Positions 27,345 to 36,224 of a stretch of 64,000 nucleotides of DNA are shown here, in pieces. Made by a program: the position numbers and the translations under genes. The DNA lies in contig JACQDB010000122.1 of assembly GCA_016201275.1 (NCBI GenBank), positions 22,822-86,821 on the forward strand, written 5' to 3'. This stretch comes from Acidobacteriota bacterium. Lineage in GTDB: Bacteria; Acidobacteriota; Blastocatellia; UBA7656. How positions within the stretch are numbered: position 1 is the first letter of the stretch; each line of letters starts with the position of its first letter. Below the pieces are notes generated by a model. The model did not search any database and was not told the origin of the DNA. It saw only the letters and a program-made list of their open reading frames with translations.

Positions 27345-28598
27345 TTATTCGTATCTAAGCGATTCAATCGGATCAAGGCGCGCTGCTTTTCTGGCAGGCC
27401 ACAAGCCAAATATTAAACCGATGCCGCACGATACCGTCAGTCCGGCAATCGGTGCCCAGGTCGGCACATAAACCGGCAAGATCAAATTCACCAGCAAGGT
27501 CAACAACCAACCGATCAGAATGCCCAGTAAACCGCCCGATCCGGTCAAGGCTATCGCTTCAATTAAAAACTGCCGCATGATGTCGCGTTGCCGCGCCCCT
27601 ATGGCTTTGCGAACGCCGATCTCTTTGGTGCGTTCGGTCACAGACACCAGCATGATGTTCATCACGCCGATGCCGCCAATCAGCAAGCCGACGCTGGAGA
27701 TGGCGAACATCAAAATGGCGATGCCGCCGGTGATCTGGCGGAATTGTTCGGTGATGCCTTCGGGGGTGGCGATGCCGAAATTATTATCTTTGTAAAACGG
27801 CACATTGCGACGGCGACGCAGCACCTGAGTGATTTCATCTATCGCCTGATTCATTTTGCCTTCGGCGGCTTGCGCCATGACGAAGTGATCTTTCTCCTGC
27901 GGGTACATTTTGCGTATGGTTTCATAAGGCGTATAGACGGCGCGATTTTGATTGCCGCCATCGCCATCACCACTGAAAAACGAATCCTGCTTTTCCAACA
28001 CGCCGATGACCGTCAAGGGTTTTTCATCCACCAAAATCTGTCTGCCCAAAGGCTTGAGGCCGGTAAAAAGTTTATCGGCAATGTCCGCACCGATCACGCA
28101 AACATCGGAACGATGCTGGTTTTCAGTCTCGGTGAAAAATCTCCCTTCGGCGATATGCACGGAAGCCATGCGGTCATATTCGGGCAGCGTCCCTTGCACC
28201 TGCGAGACATACAACTCCTGATCCTGATAGCGCACTTTGGGCGGAAAATCTGAACTCAAAAACGGCACCACATACTCGACCGAAGGGCATAGCTCTTTGA
28301 TCGCTATGGCGTCTTCATACGACAGCGGTTTCCGCATACGCTCTTCGGGAGACAATCTGCCCATGTGTATCCCCGGATTGAATTTGTAAATGAAGATAGC
28401 GTTAGTGCCGAACGACTCCACATCTTTCTGGAATTGTTTATCGAGTCCGGCAATGAAAGCCGAAATCACCATCACCGTAAGCGTCCCAATGACGACACCC
28501 AGCACCGTCAAAAACGAACGGAACTTGTGCGCCTTCAAGGTCGCCATCGCCATACGGAAACTTTCTATTGATCCCAGATTTCTTTTGATGAGCTGCAT
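27345..28598 (-). CDS. MacB-type ABC transporter permease
   Basis: A 417-residue FtsX/MacB-family permease: N-terminal helix (RSFLTVLGVVIGTLTVMVISAFIAGL), a ~220-residue periplasmic MacB_PCD domain, and three C-terminal helices including the conserved NIMLVSVTERTKEIGVRKAIGARQRDI and PARKAARLDPIESLRYE. These proteins form mechanotransmission transporters for lipoproteins or drugs and need an ABC ATPase, which is not adjacent. The start has no strong ribosome site. It is followed upstream by a second permease of the same type. Confidence 0.88.
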   Translation of the reverse strand: MQLIKRNLGSIESFRMAMATLKAHKFRSFLTVLGVVIGTLTVMVISAFIAGLDKQFQKDVESFGTNAIFIYKFNPGIHMGRLSPEERMRKPLSYEDAIAIKELCPSVEYVVPFLSSDFPPKVRYQDQELYVSQVQGTLPEYDRMASVHIAEGRFFTETENQHRSDVCVIGADIADKLFTGLKPLGRQILVDEKPLTVIGVLEKQDSFFSGDGDGGNQNRAVYTPYETIRKMYPQEKDHFVMAQAAEGKMNQAIDEITQVLRRRRNVPFYKDNNFGIATPEGITEQFRQITGGIAILMFAISSVGLLIGGIGVMNIMLVSVTERTKEIGVRKAIGARQRDIMRQFLIEAIALTGSGGLLGILIGWLLTLLVNLILPVYVPTWAPIAGLTVSCGIGLIFGLWPARKAARLDPIESLRYE

Positions 28599-28602
28599 AA
28601 TT

Positions 28603-28636
28603 TAGTCCGTAGTCCGTAGTCCGTAGTCCGTAGTCA
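28603..28636. repeat. TAGTCCG tandem repeat between permease genes
   Basis: Four to five tandem TAGTCCG units, with a partly complementary segment at 28664-28684 (GCTAAGGACTACAGACTA). The same motif in the opposite direction (CTACGGACTA) occurs in the hisD-hisC linker at 52530-52543. Confidence 0.65.
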
Positions 28637-28685
28637 TTAGCTTTCGAGAAATGATGGCGCAAAGCTAAGGACTACAGACTATTGA

Positions 28686-29906
28686 TTAATCCGCCCGCAG
28701 GGCTTCTATGGGGTCAAGTTTGGCGGCTTTCATGGCCGGGTAAATGCCGAAAAATAAGCCTATGCTTGCCGACACCGTCAACGCCATAATCGTCCAGAAC
28801 AACGGCAGCGTCGTCGGCAGCGACACCAATGCCGTGACCAGTTTGCCCAGAGCATACGCCAACCCCACTCCGACCAGGCCGCCGAATAAAGAGAGCATGG
28901 TGGATTCGGCAAGAAACTGTTTGAGGATGTCGCTGCGCTTTGCGCCTAGAGATTTGCGTATGCCGATTTCGCGTGTGCGTTCGGTCACAGACACCAGCAT
29001 CATGTTCATAATGACGATGCCACCGACGACTAGGGAAATTGAAGTGACGCCGACCGCGACGATGCCTATAGTGCCGAAAATCCGGTCGCGCAAATTATTG
29101 AGAGCTTCGCTGGAAACGATGCCGAAGGTGTCGGCGTCTGCGTATTTCAAATGTCGGCGTGAACGCAGAATGACGCGCACTTCGTCTTGTGCGCGTTCGA
29201 TGGTCTGTTGACTGGTGGCGGCGATTTTGAGAGAGATCGAACCGCGTGAGCCGAACATATTTTGATAGGTGGTCAGCGGGATGATGATGAAATTATCACG
29301 CGGATTGCCCATCACCGTGCCGATTTCCTGCGCCACACCAACGATGCGAAACGGGCGACCTTCAATCTTAATCTCTTTATCGAGCGGGTCGGTGGCGGGA
29401 AAAAATTGTTTGACCAATTCATAACCAATGAAGCAGGTGGGGCGGGCGTGTTGCTCTTCTTCGCTGCTGATGTATCTGCCCTGGCCGATTTTCACCGTAT
29501 CTATGTCAACCATATTGGCGGTGACGCCCATCATCATTACATCTTGCAAAGACTGCGATTCATATTTCACGGTCAAGCGGCGGCGCATCATACCGGCGGC
29601 GTCTTTGACATAGGTCGGATTGGCTTTGATGGCTTCGAGGTCTTCGACTTTGATGTCTTTATTTTTTTTACTCTTATCAATCCACTCCTGCATACTGGTG
29701 ACGATGCCCATCTTGTCCACCACGAAGGCATTGGAGCCGAGGTCGGAAATTTTTTCTTCAAAGTATTTGTTGAAGCCTTCGATGAGCGAGACCACAACGA
29801 TGACCACGGCAACTCCGAAGATGATGCCGAGCAGCGTTAAAAAAGAGCGTAATTTGTGGGCTTTTATGGCGTTGATGGCCAATCTGAGTGCTTCAAAAAA
29901 ATTCAT
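28686..29906 (-). CDS. MacB-type ABC transporter permease
   Basis: A 406-residue permease of the same family as its neighbour: N-terminal helix (RSFLTLLGIIFGVAVVIVVVSLIEGF), periplasmic domain with FGSRGSISLKIAA, and C-terminal helices with NMMLVSVTERTREIGIRKSLGAKRSDI and PAMKAAKLDPIEALRAD. I start it at 29906, where the first helix aligns with the family; an in-frame ATG 38 codons earlier adds unrelated sequence. The two permeases are probably co-transcribed and may form a heterodimer; the ATPase must be encoded elsewhere. Confidence 0.88.
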   Translation of the reverse strand: MNFFEALRLAINAIKAHKLRSFLTLLGIIFGVAVVIVVVSLIEGFNKYFEEKISDLGSNAFVVDKMGIVTSMQEWIDKSKKNKDIKVEDLEAIKANPTYVKDAAGMMRRRLTVKYESQSLQDVMMMGVTANMVDIDTVKIGQGRYISSEEEQHARPTCFIGYELVKQFFPATDPLDKEIKIEGRPFRIVGVAQEIGTVMGNPRDNFIIIPLTTYQNMFGSRGSISLKIAATSQQTIERAQDEVRVILRSRRHLKYADADTFGIVSSEALNNLRDRIFGTIGIVAVGVTSISLVVGGIVIMNMMLVSVTERTREIGIRKSLGAKRSDILKQFLAESTMLSLFGGLVGVGLAYALGKLVTALVSLPTTLPLFWTIMALTVSASIGLFFGIYPAMKAAKLDPIEALRAD

Positions 29907-30037
29907 TGCGTTAATCCGTGTTGATGATTGAATGCTAGGCTTTCCTTCTTCCCGTTGGCTACAACGATAGGCGGAAATGATTAGTTCGATGAAAATGAAG
30001 CAGGGTTGCAGGGGCGTCAAACGGCAGGTTTTTCACC

Positions 30038-30643
30038 TCAGCATTTTTCCAGAACCCAAGTGGTCATGCAGCGCAGGTTCTCTACGTTGGTGGTCTTCAA
30101 AGGGTCAAGCCAGCGGCCCTGCAAGCGTGCGCTGGTTTGGTGCAGCAAGGCCGCATCTACCAGAAAGCGTGCGCTGCCATCGGGGAGTCGGTAGCGTCGT
30201 TCGCCGAGTGTTTGGAGGTGCGCTTCAATGCCTATCGAACTGGCAAGCCGCGCAAAAAATATTCCGCCAGGTTTAAGAACCCGCCACATCTCGTCTAGCA
30301 TATGATGGAAATGCGCTTCATCAGTGGCGAAATGCAACACGGCGCTGCTGATGACTAGATCAAATTGTTCGCTGGCAAACGGCAACGCCGATACTGCGGC
30401 GACGTGGAAATTTTCTTGGGCAAGGGTGGGCGCAAGCTGCGCTGCCAGTTTCCGAACCGCATCAACGGCGTTGGCGTCGGCATCCACCGCGAAGACTTGA
30501 TAGCCGTGGCGCAGAAAATAGATCAGATTGCGACCCTTGCCGCAACCGGCATCAAGAATCTTCATGGCCGGTTGGATTCTGCCCTTCAACAGTTGATCGA
30601 ACAGATAGATGTCCAGGTCGCCGAATTCTTCGCGTATATTCAT
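30038..30643 (-). CDS. Class I SAM-dependent methyltransferase
   Basis: A 201-residue protein with motif I MKILDAGCGKGRNLIYFL (glycine-rich SAM loop), motif II VFAVDAD, and LPFASEQFDLVISSAVLHF followed by EMWRVLKPGGIFFARL, the standard order of Methyltransf_11/TehB-like enzymes. The substrate is not deducible. It lies 131 nt upstream of the permease pair on the same strand. Confidence 0.88.
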   Translation of the reverse strand: MNIREEFGDLDIYLFDQLLKGRIQPAMKILDAGCGKGRNLIYFLRHGYQVFAVDADANAVDAVRKLAAQLAPTLAQENFHVAAVSALPFASEQFDLVISSAVLHFATDEAHFHHMLDEMWRVLKPGGIFFARLASSIGIEAHLQTLGERRYRLPDGSARFLVDAALLHQTSARLQGRWLDPLKTTNVENLRCMTTWVLEKC

Positions 30644-31055
30644 AGGTTTCCATTCTCAAGTTTGCGCGAATCCCGTTTTTCCATCTTGCCGTGTTTATCT
30701 GGAAAAACTTTTAGGCTTGCTGCGCTGTGCCTTGCTTGAAGTGACCGACTGAGTGCCGGTTCGCTCATCAACGATAGCAACAGCGCAATCATACGTCGCC
30801 GCATTTTTTCCACGCAAGCGGAAAGGTTCAAACGCTGGCAGCGTCGGCAGGGCGAGGCCCTCGGTCGTTTCAGCAACCCCTTGATTCATCAAGATGACAG
30901 CGCCGCGCTCAAGCACGTCGTTATGGAAAGACGGAGAGGCGGCGTGGCGAGAACGGAATGCCTGCGGTCAGCTAGTCCCTAGATGTCGTGGCGCTTGACG
31001 ATGCGGCGATGGCTGAGATAGCTTGATGAGAGGCGAACCACATAGGAGAGTGACT
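30644..31055. other. Intergenic, no gene supported
   Basis: A divergent region between the methyltransferase and a small exported protein. A plus-strand frame (about 30790-30970) is rich in Arg/Gln and lacks a start with ribosome site; it could be a remnant but shows no family motif. Confidence 0.4.
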
Positions 31056-31571
31056 TTGAAAAATCTTTTCCTGGTCTTATTGACGTGCATTCTCGTGTTA
31101 TCTTCGACCGCCACTTCGCAAACCCGCCGCCATGCGTCCGCGAAATCGCGCGCCCGCGCTGCGAAAGCGGCAGCGGAAAAGAGCGCCGCCGAAGTCAAAG
31201 CCGGACGCGAACGAGTGGCGACGCAGATTAAAACCCTGACCCATTTTCTCTACTTGCTCGGCGGCATTGCCAAAGGTATCGAATCGGTTGACCAGGCGGT
31301 GCGCGGCAGTCCGGGAACCATAGAACAAAACGAGCGCAACAAAGCGAAACTCAAAGAAAGTCTCAAAACCGTGCGCGAAGGACTGGATAAATTGGCGAAC
31401 GATTTTCGTTATTATGCGGCCTTGAGTGCGTACTCCACTTATGTGACCAGCGCCGCCAATCTCGCCACGCAAGCAGAACATCAGGCGGCAGGAAATCGCT
31501 TCGATGACGCGGGGAAATCTCTGCTCGAGGCGGTAGGACAATTGGCCGACGCGCTGGCAGCGATGCGCTGA
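31056..31571 (+). CDS. Small exported helical protein
   Basis: A 171-residue protein. I place the start at the TTG at 31056, 7 nt after AGGAG, giving signal peptide MKNLFLVLLTCILVLSSTATSQ; an ATG frame from 31026 would add a basic, unlikely leader. The mature protein is Ala/Lys/Glu-rich and helical, with RRHASAKSRARAAKAAAEKSAAEVKAGRERV at its start. No family is recognised; it resembles small periplasmic helical proteins. It is a single gene. Confidence 0.65.
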   Translation: MKNLFLVLLTCILVLSSTATSQTRRHASAKSRARAAKAAAEKSAAEVKAGRERVATQIKTLTHFLYLLGGIAKGIESVDQAVRGSPGTIEQNERNKAKLKESLKTVREGLDKLANDFRYYAALSAYSTYVTSAANLATQAEHQAAGNRFDDAGKSLLEAVGQLADALAAMR

Positions 31572-32124
31572 ACCAACGATTTCCTCAGTAAAGATGGTGG
31601 AGTAAATGACCTGCAAGACTTGAGTGCTTCGCCCAGACCCTGTACGGGCGACCACCGCAGGATCGCTCGTACCCGGTTGCACGTTATTTAGAGGATGTTG
31701 CAGAAATGGATGTTCTGCCCAGATATTGTGTGTGATAGTTTAGCCATCTACAACATATGGGCGATTGCGGGAACTCTGCGACACTCTCTATTTACTTCAC
31801 CATCCTAACCACGAATAAAATCGCCTTCCTCAATTGGCTCTCGCCAACGTGCGATTGCTACGCCGCTAGCCTGTAATCCAAACGTCAGCACTGATCGTCT
31901 CTTGCGGCTAATCGGGCTACGGTCGAGAGGCTCTATGGACTCGCTCGCTACGCGCCCAGCAAGCGCATCAGAAAATTTCGCGTCTCTGAAACTATTGCGA
32001 AAAGCGTAGCGTAAAGGGCTGCAACAACTGAAAGGTCAAAGTGAGCGCGATAGGTAAAAGAATGATTTTCACCTCATGCCGCTGCTAGACTCGAAAAAAA
32101 AATCTGACTCAGGAGGTGTAGTTC
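31572..32124. other. Repeat-bearing intergenic region
   Basis: Holds a dispersed 33-bp palindromic repeat (31641-31673, core TACGGGCGACCACCGCAGG) shared with 41490-41538 and 55671-55704, and a ~100-bp segment (31690-31790) repeated inverted at 42035-42130 (shared core CCATCTACAACATATG). No gene is seen. Confidence 0.6.
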
Positions 32125-32868
32125 ATGTATATTGCAAAAAAATTAGCGGTGATTCTCTTTCTGGTTTCCATAGTGGCAGCGCAATCACCGGAGCCGCCGC
32201 TTGCCGACACGCGATTGACGGTTCACACGCTGCTTCGCGAAGATATTTTCGCAGGCTTTTTAGCCGATGATCTGAAGCGCTTCAATCGAGGCGAAAAAAA
32301 TATTCAACTGTTGCTGGAAAAACGCCCCGCCGCCAAAGCTGAACTGTTGGCCTGGAAAGGCGGCGCAACGCTGTATCGCGCCATTCAGGCGCTGGAAAAT
32401 CAACATCAGGAGGAGTTTCAAAATTATTATCGTCAGGCGCAGGCCAAGTTTGCCGAAGCGCGCCAGCTTGGTCCGCAAAACGGCAGTGTCGCAGCCGTCA
32501 CCGGCGGCAGTTTCGTATTCTTTGCCGACCGCTTGCCCAAAGAGTACCGCGCCGCCGCCTGGGCGCAAGCCTACGACGCTTATCACCTTCTCTGGGATCA
32601 GCAAGCTGCCGTGCTAGATCAATTGCCCGTGCATATTCGCGGCGAACTGCTCGGCGGATTGGCGCAATCGGCGCAGCGCACCAATCGCCGTGAAGAGTTC
32701 GCGCAGTACGTGGACAAGATTCTTGAACACCTGCGCGACACGCCATATGAACCGGTCGCCAAAAAATGGAAAGCCAATCCCGAAGCCGCCGTCAAAGGCA
32801 GCATCACCTGTTTGAGTTGTCACGATGGCGGACGCCTTGCCGCCCGCCTCACGGCGCTCAATCAATAG
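32125..32868 (+). CDS. Exported protein with C-terminal CxxCH motif
   Basis: A 247-residue protein with GGAGGTG 9 nt before the ATG and a signal peptide (MYIAKKLAVILFLVSIVAAQ). The body is helical and TPR-like (LKRFNRGEKNIQLLLEKRPAAKAELLAWKGGATLYRAIQAL). Near the end C229-L-S-C232-H233 could bind one c-type haem or be a simple zinc/disulfide site; no distal methionine is evident. No family is assigned. It is a monocistronic gene with a palindrome (now split by a MITE) just behind it. Confidence 0.75.
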   Translation: MYIAKKLAVILFLVSIVAAQSPEPPLADTRLTVHTLLREDIFAGFLADDLKRFNRGEKNIQLLLEKRPAAKAELLAWKGGATLYRAIQALENQHQEEFQNYYRQAQAKFAEARQLGPQNGSVAAVTGGSFVFFADRLPKEYRAAAWAQAYDAYHLLWDQQAAVLDQLPVHIRGELLGGLAQSAQRTNRREEFAQYVDKILEHLRDTPYEPVAKKWKANPEAAVKGSITCLSCHDGGRLAARLTALNQ

Positions 32869-32882
32869 GCCGCAGGCGGCTT

Positions 32883-33041
32883 GAAATTCCGGCACGCTTA
32901 GAGCGGTTTTGGTTTGAGATTACGGAAACCTCAAAGCCGTTGAGCGGCGGTCGAAGACCTTCGTGCGGTCGAAGACCGCTGCTCAACGATAGCGCGTTCC
33001 GTACACACCTATGCAAACCGCTCTAAGCGTGCCGGAATTTC
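32883..33041. repeat. Perfect palindrome split by a MITE
   Basis: GAAATTCCGGCACGCT (32883-32898) and its exact complement (33026-33041) flank the 127-bp element. Joined at a single TA they give a perfect 34-bp palindrome, well placed to be the terminator of the gene ending at 32868. Confidence 0.8.
32899..33025. mobile_element. 127-bp MITE with TAGAGCGGTTT ends, copy 1
   Basis: Ends are inverted TAGAGCGGTTT, and TA stands at both edges as expected for a Tc1/IS630-type target duplication. The interior contains GTTGAGCGGCGGTCGAAGAC and its near-inverse. The copy at 43124-43250 is identical over all 127 bases. Non-coding. Confidence 0.88.
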
Positions 33042-33262
33042 GGCAATTGGCAAAACGCTCGGCAAACCGGCGGCAAGGTTGCGGCTTGGTCACCACGGCG
33101 ATCAGCCTTTCAAGGGTGCGGTTGGTTGCTTGCCGGTTGAACCTTCCTGTTTTCGCACTACCAAATGTAAGACTCGTCTGCCGCCCCGTGCCGGGCACTT
33201 ACGCTATAATTTTTCTTGCCGGTTTATTGACAGTTGCTGGTTCTGCTACTATGCTGGAAAAA

Positions 33263-33282
33263 GTAAGTAAGTGCTTACTTAC
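33263..33282. promoter_or_regulatory. Probable TetR operator
   Basis: GTAAGTAAG-TG-CTTACTTAC: two perfect 9-bp arms around a 2-nt centre, about 40 nt before the tetR start. The position and symmetry fit autoregulation of the tetR-RND operon. Confidence 0.8.
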
Positions 33283-33323
33283 TTACGGAACAAATTACCG
33301 GACGAAGGCGTAGGTCGAGATTG

Positions 33324-34025
33324 ATGGAAAAAACCAGAACCCTGCCAACCTTGGGAACTGCTCTGGAAGAAGGGCGTATGTCGAGCGAAGTCCGGCGTCA
33401 GCAATTGATTCGCGTCGCCATCAGCCTGTTTTCCAAAAAGGGCTTCCGAGGTACGACCACCAAAGAGATCGCCCACGCCGCTGGCGTCACCGAAGCTATG
33501 ATCTTTCGCCACTTCCCGACCAAAGATGATTTGTATTCCGCCATCCTGGATTATAAAGCCAATCAATTGGAATTTGCTCAATGGCTGAAGGAATTGCGCG
33601 AACACGCCGAGCGCCGCGATGACGAGGCGCTGTTTCGCGCTTTCTTTACCAAGCTGGTGAATTATCATTGCAGCGATGGCGATATGATTCGCCTGATGTT
33701 GTATTCGGCGCTTGAAGGCCACAGCCTGGCGCAGAAATTTCACGACAAGCGCGGCAACACCATTCAAAAGTTTCTGCGCGATTATATCTTGATGCGGCAG
33801 CGCGAAGGAGCGTTTCACAACTTGAACGTCAACGCCGTGGTCTGCTCCTGTTTTGCGATGCCTACGAATCATTCGATGGCCAGGAATCTGTTTCAGTTCA
33901 GAAATATGGAGGTTCCCGCTGACGAAGCCATTGCCACCTTCACGCAATTGTTGTTAAGCGGTTTGCGCCAGAAACCGACAAGCAAAAAAACCTCGCGTAA
34001 ATCGTCCAGAAAAAAATCGGAGTAA
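33324..34025 (+). CDS. TetR family regulator of the efflux operon
   Basis: A 233-residue repressor from the ATG at 33324. The N-terminal HTH (residues ~28-72) has TTKEIAHAAGVTEAMIFRHFPTKDDLYSAIL, typical of TetR; the C-terminal ligand domain is followed by a basic tail (KKTSRKSSRKKSE). It lies 2 nt upstream of the periplasmic adaptor gene, so it heads the operon and very likely represses it through the inverted repeat at 33263-33282. The inducer is unknown, presumably a pump substrate. Confidence 0.92.
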   Translation: MEKTRTLPTLGTALEEGRMSSEVRRQQLIRVAISLFSKKGFRGTTTKEIAHAAGVTEAMIFRHFPTKDDLYSAILDYKANQLEFAQWLKELREHAERRDDEALFRAFFTKLVNYHCSDGDMIRLMLYSALEGHSLAQKFHDKRGNTIQKFLRDYILMRQREGAFHNLNVNAVVCSCFAMPTNHSMARNLFQFRNMEVPADEAIATFTQLLLSGLRQKPTSKKTSRKSSRKKSE

Positions 34026-34027
34026 TC

Positions 34028-35335
34028 ATGGGTTTTCGCAATCGTCATTTTTTTCATGCTGTCATGCTTGCCGTGGCGCTCGCCCTTGTTATCTTTGCCG
34101 CTGGCTGTAAGCGTGCCACATCCGGCTCGGCTGCGGTCAGCGAAGCCGCCGAGTTGAAACCCGTCGAAGTCGCTACGGCGCTGGCTGAAGGGCGCGACGT
34201 GCCGTTGTTCGTACAGGCGACCGGCAGTTTCGCCGCCGATGAAGTCTCCGACGTGGCTTCGCAGGCTGCCGGTCAAATCATCGCCACGCCGGTTGACGTA
34301 GGCTCGTTTGTCAAGCAAGGCACGGTTATCGCCAGGCTTGACGACCGCGATGCCAAATTGCGTTTGCAACAACTGCTGGCCAGTGCGCGACAGGCCGAAG
34401 CCGCCTTGCGACAAGCCGAAGCCAAACTCGGTTTGGGTTCCGGCAAAGGCTTTGAGGCCAGCACCATTCCTGAAGTCGCAGCGGCGCGGCAAAATTTTGA
34501 AGCGGCGGACGCACAAGCGCGGCTCGCGGAAACCAATGCTCGACGTTATCAAAACCTTGTAGCGACCGGCGATGTTTCGCAAATCGTTTACGACCAGGCG
34601 CGCACTCAGGCCGACACCGCACGCGCTCAGGCCAACGCCGCTAAACAACAATATGAAGTCGCTATCAATGTAGCGCGTCAGAATAATCAAGGCATAGCCA
34701 CCGCGCAGGCGGCGCTCGAAGCGGCACGCGCCCAAGTCGCTATCGCTCGCAAAGCCGTCAACGATACGGTCATCACTGCACCGTTTGCGGGATACATCAG
34801 CGAACGCCCCGTAGCGCTCGGTGAATACGTCACGCCACAATCGAAAATCGCTACCTTGTTAAAGACCAACCCGATTAAGTTGAAAGTGCAGTTGCCCGAA
34901 GGCGATGCCGCCAGAGCGCGACGTGGAGTGACGGTCAGCGCTACGGTGGCGGCCTTTCCGAACACCGAATTTTCCGGCCAGGTGAGCGATGTAAACCCGG
35001 CGCTTGATCCGGCCTCGCGCACGGTGACGGTTGAAGTGAATCTGAAAAACGACAACAACCGTTTGAAGCCCGGAATGTTTGCCTCGGCGAAGCTTTACGA
35101 ACAGGGTGGCGGACGCGGCATCTTTGTTCCCAAAGCGGCAGTGATGACCGAAGCGAACATCTCTACGGCTAGAGTCTATGTGGTCGAAGGCGAAGTGGCA
35201 CGCTTGCGAGTGGTTCAAACCGGCGAAACGGAAGGCGATTCGATACGTCTCGTCCACGGGGTGAAAGAGGGCGAAGTTGTAGTGACCAGCAACCTCGAGC
35301 AACTCTACGACGGCGCGAAGATCATAAAGAAATAG
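34028..35335 (+). CDS. RND efflux periplasmic adaptor (membrane fusion lipoprotein)
   Basis: A 435-residue HlyD/AcrA-type adaptor. The lipobox IFAAGC makes Cys27 the lipidation site. It shows the lipoyl half-motifs (QAAGQIIATPVDVGSFVKQGTVIARLD; VITAPFAGYISERPVALGEYVTPQ), a long alpha-hairpin (residues ~115-245) and the beta-barrel and proximal domains. It links the inner-membrane pump to the TolC-like channel. It follows tetR by 2 nt. Confidence 0.92.
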   Translation: MGFRNRHFFHAVMLAVALALVIFAAGCKRATSGSAAVSEAAELKPVEVATALAEGRDVPLFVQATGSFAADEVSDVASQAAGQIIATPVDVGSFVKQGTVIARLDDRDAKLRLQQLLASARQAEAALRQAEAKLGLGSGKGFEASTIPEVAAARQNFEAADAQARLAETNARRYQNLVATGDVSQIVYDQARTQADTARAQANAAKQQYEVAINVARQNNQGIATAQAALEAARAQVAIARKAVNDTVITAPFAGYISERPVALGEYVTPQSKIATLLKTNPIKLKVQLPEGDAARARRGVTVSATVAAFPNTEFSGQVSDVNPALDPASRTVTVEVNLKNDNNRLKPGMFASAKLYEQGGGRGIFVPKAAVMTEANISTARVYVVEGEVARLRVVQTGETEGDSIRLVHGVKEGEVVVTSNLEQLYDGAKIIKK

Positions 35336-35421
35336 TTACTGGTTATTGGTTACTGGTTATTGGTTACTTGTACAACCATGCCCATCAAGTAACCAATAAC
35401 CAATAACCAGTAACCAGTAAC
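35335..35421. repeat. GGTTATTGGTTACT inverted repeat
   Basis: A ~36-bp arm of tandem GGTTATT/GGTTACT units (35335-35370) is perfectly inverted at 35386-35421. It begins on the last base of the adaptor stop codon. It would form a strong AT-rich hairpin within the efflux operon and might attenuate downstream expression. Related units lie between hisB and hisH (54952-55005). Confidence 0.75.
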
Positions 35422-35447
35422 AGCGAGCTACGGCCAGAGGAGCAAAA

Positions 35448-36101
35448 ATGTTTGTCGGACATTACAGTGTGAGTTTCGCCGCCAAAAGTATAGAGAAGAG
35501 CATTCCGCTGTGGCTCTTATTTTTGGCTGTGCAATTTATTGATGTGCTGTGGGGCATATTGGTTCTGTTGGGCATAGAGAAGGTTCGCATCGTGCCGGGG
35601 ATCACTGCATCGAATGCTTTAGACCTTTATTTTATGCCTTACACTCACAGCCTGCTTGGTGCTTTGTGGTGGTCGTTGGTCGGCTTCGCAGTTTATAAAG
35701 TGCTGCGCTCACGAGGCGCAAACACACGCGCCGCTGCGCTGGTCGGCGTCGCCATCTTTTCACACTGGATACTGGATTTTGTTGTCCATCGCCCGGATTT
35801 AGGGTTGTACAACGACAGCCACAAAATGGGTTTGGGGTTATGGAATTACCCAGTGCTTGCCTTCGCTTTGGAGGCTATCTTGTTAGTGGTTGGCCTGATT
35901 CTTTATCTGCGCTCGACGGTGGCGGTAACCAAAGTCGGCAAATTCGCCATCTCCGTTTTTACCTTGATTTTATTGCTGGTGCAATTGGCGACGCTCCTCG
36001 GCCCAGCCCCAGCCACCGCGCCCGCGCAGGCGGTGGCAGCGTTGAGCCTGTACTTTATTTTCGCGGCGATGGTCTTTTGGCTGGAGCGTCAAAGGCAATG
36101 A
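35448..36101 (+). CDS. Integral membrane protein of unknown family
   Basis: A 217-residue protein with about six membrane helices and GAGGAG 7 nt before the ATG. Conserved-looking polar residues at helix edges (FVGHYSVSFAAK, PYTHSLLGALWWS, FSHWILDFVVHRPDLGLY) include several His and Asp residues, as in YdjM/DUF457-like putative metal-dependent membrane hydrolases; this link is tentative. It sits between the adaptor and the pump genes of the RND operon and may be an accessory part. Confidence 0.75.
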   Translation: MFVGHYSVSFAAKSIEKSIPLWLLFLAVQFIDVLWGILVLLGIEKVRIVPGITASNALDLYFMPYTHSLLGALWWSLVGFAVYKVLRSRGANTRAAALVGVAIFSHWILDFVVHRPDLGLYNDSHKMGLGLWNYPVLAFALEAILLVVGLILYLRSTVAVTKVGKFAISVFTLILLLVQLATLLGPAPATAPAQAVAALSLYFIFAAMVFWLERQRQ

Positions 36102-36224
36102 TGAAAGCGGTCAGAGGTTGACAGGCGGCTGTCTGGTTGAAACACCAAACCGGCTACAGGAGCCAGTTTCAGGGTTTTCAACACGGACACACCACAGCCA
36201 ACTTCCGACCTTCAAGAAGGAAGT

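Noticed and set aside
30695..30916. Possible small gene upstream of the methyltransferase
   Set aside because: No ribosome site, no motif and low-complexity composition.
32883..33041. Element with 27-bp terminal inverted repeats
   Set aside because: The identical second copy stops at TAGAGCGGTTT, so the outer 16 bases belong to the target palindrome.
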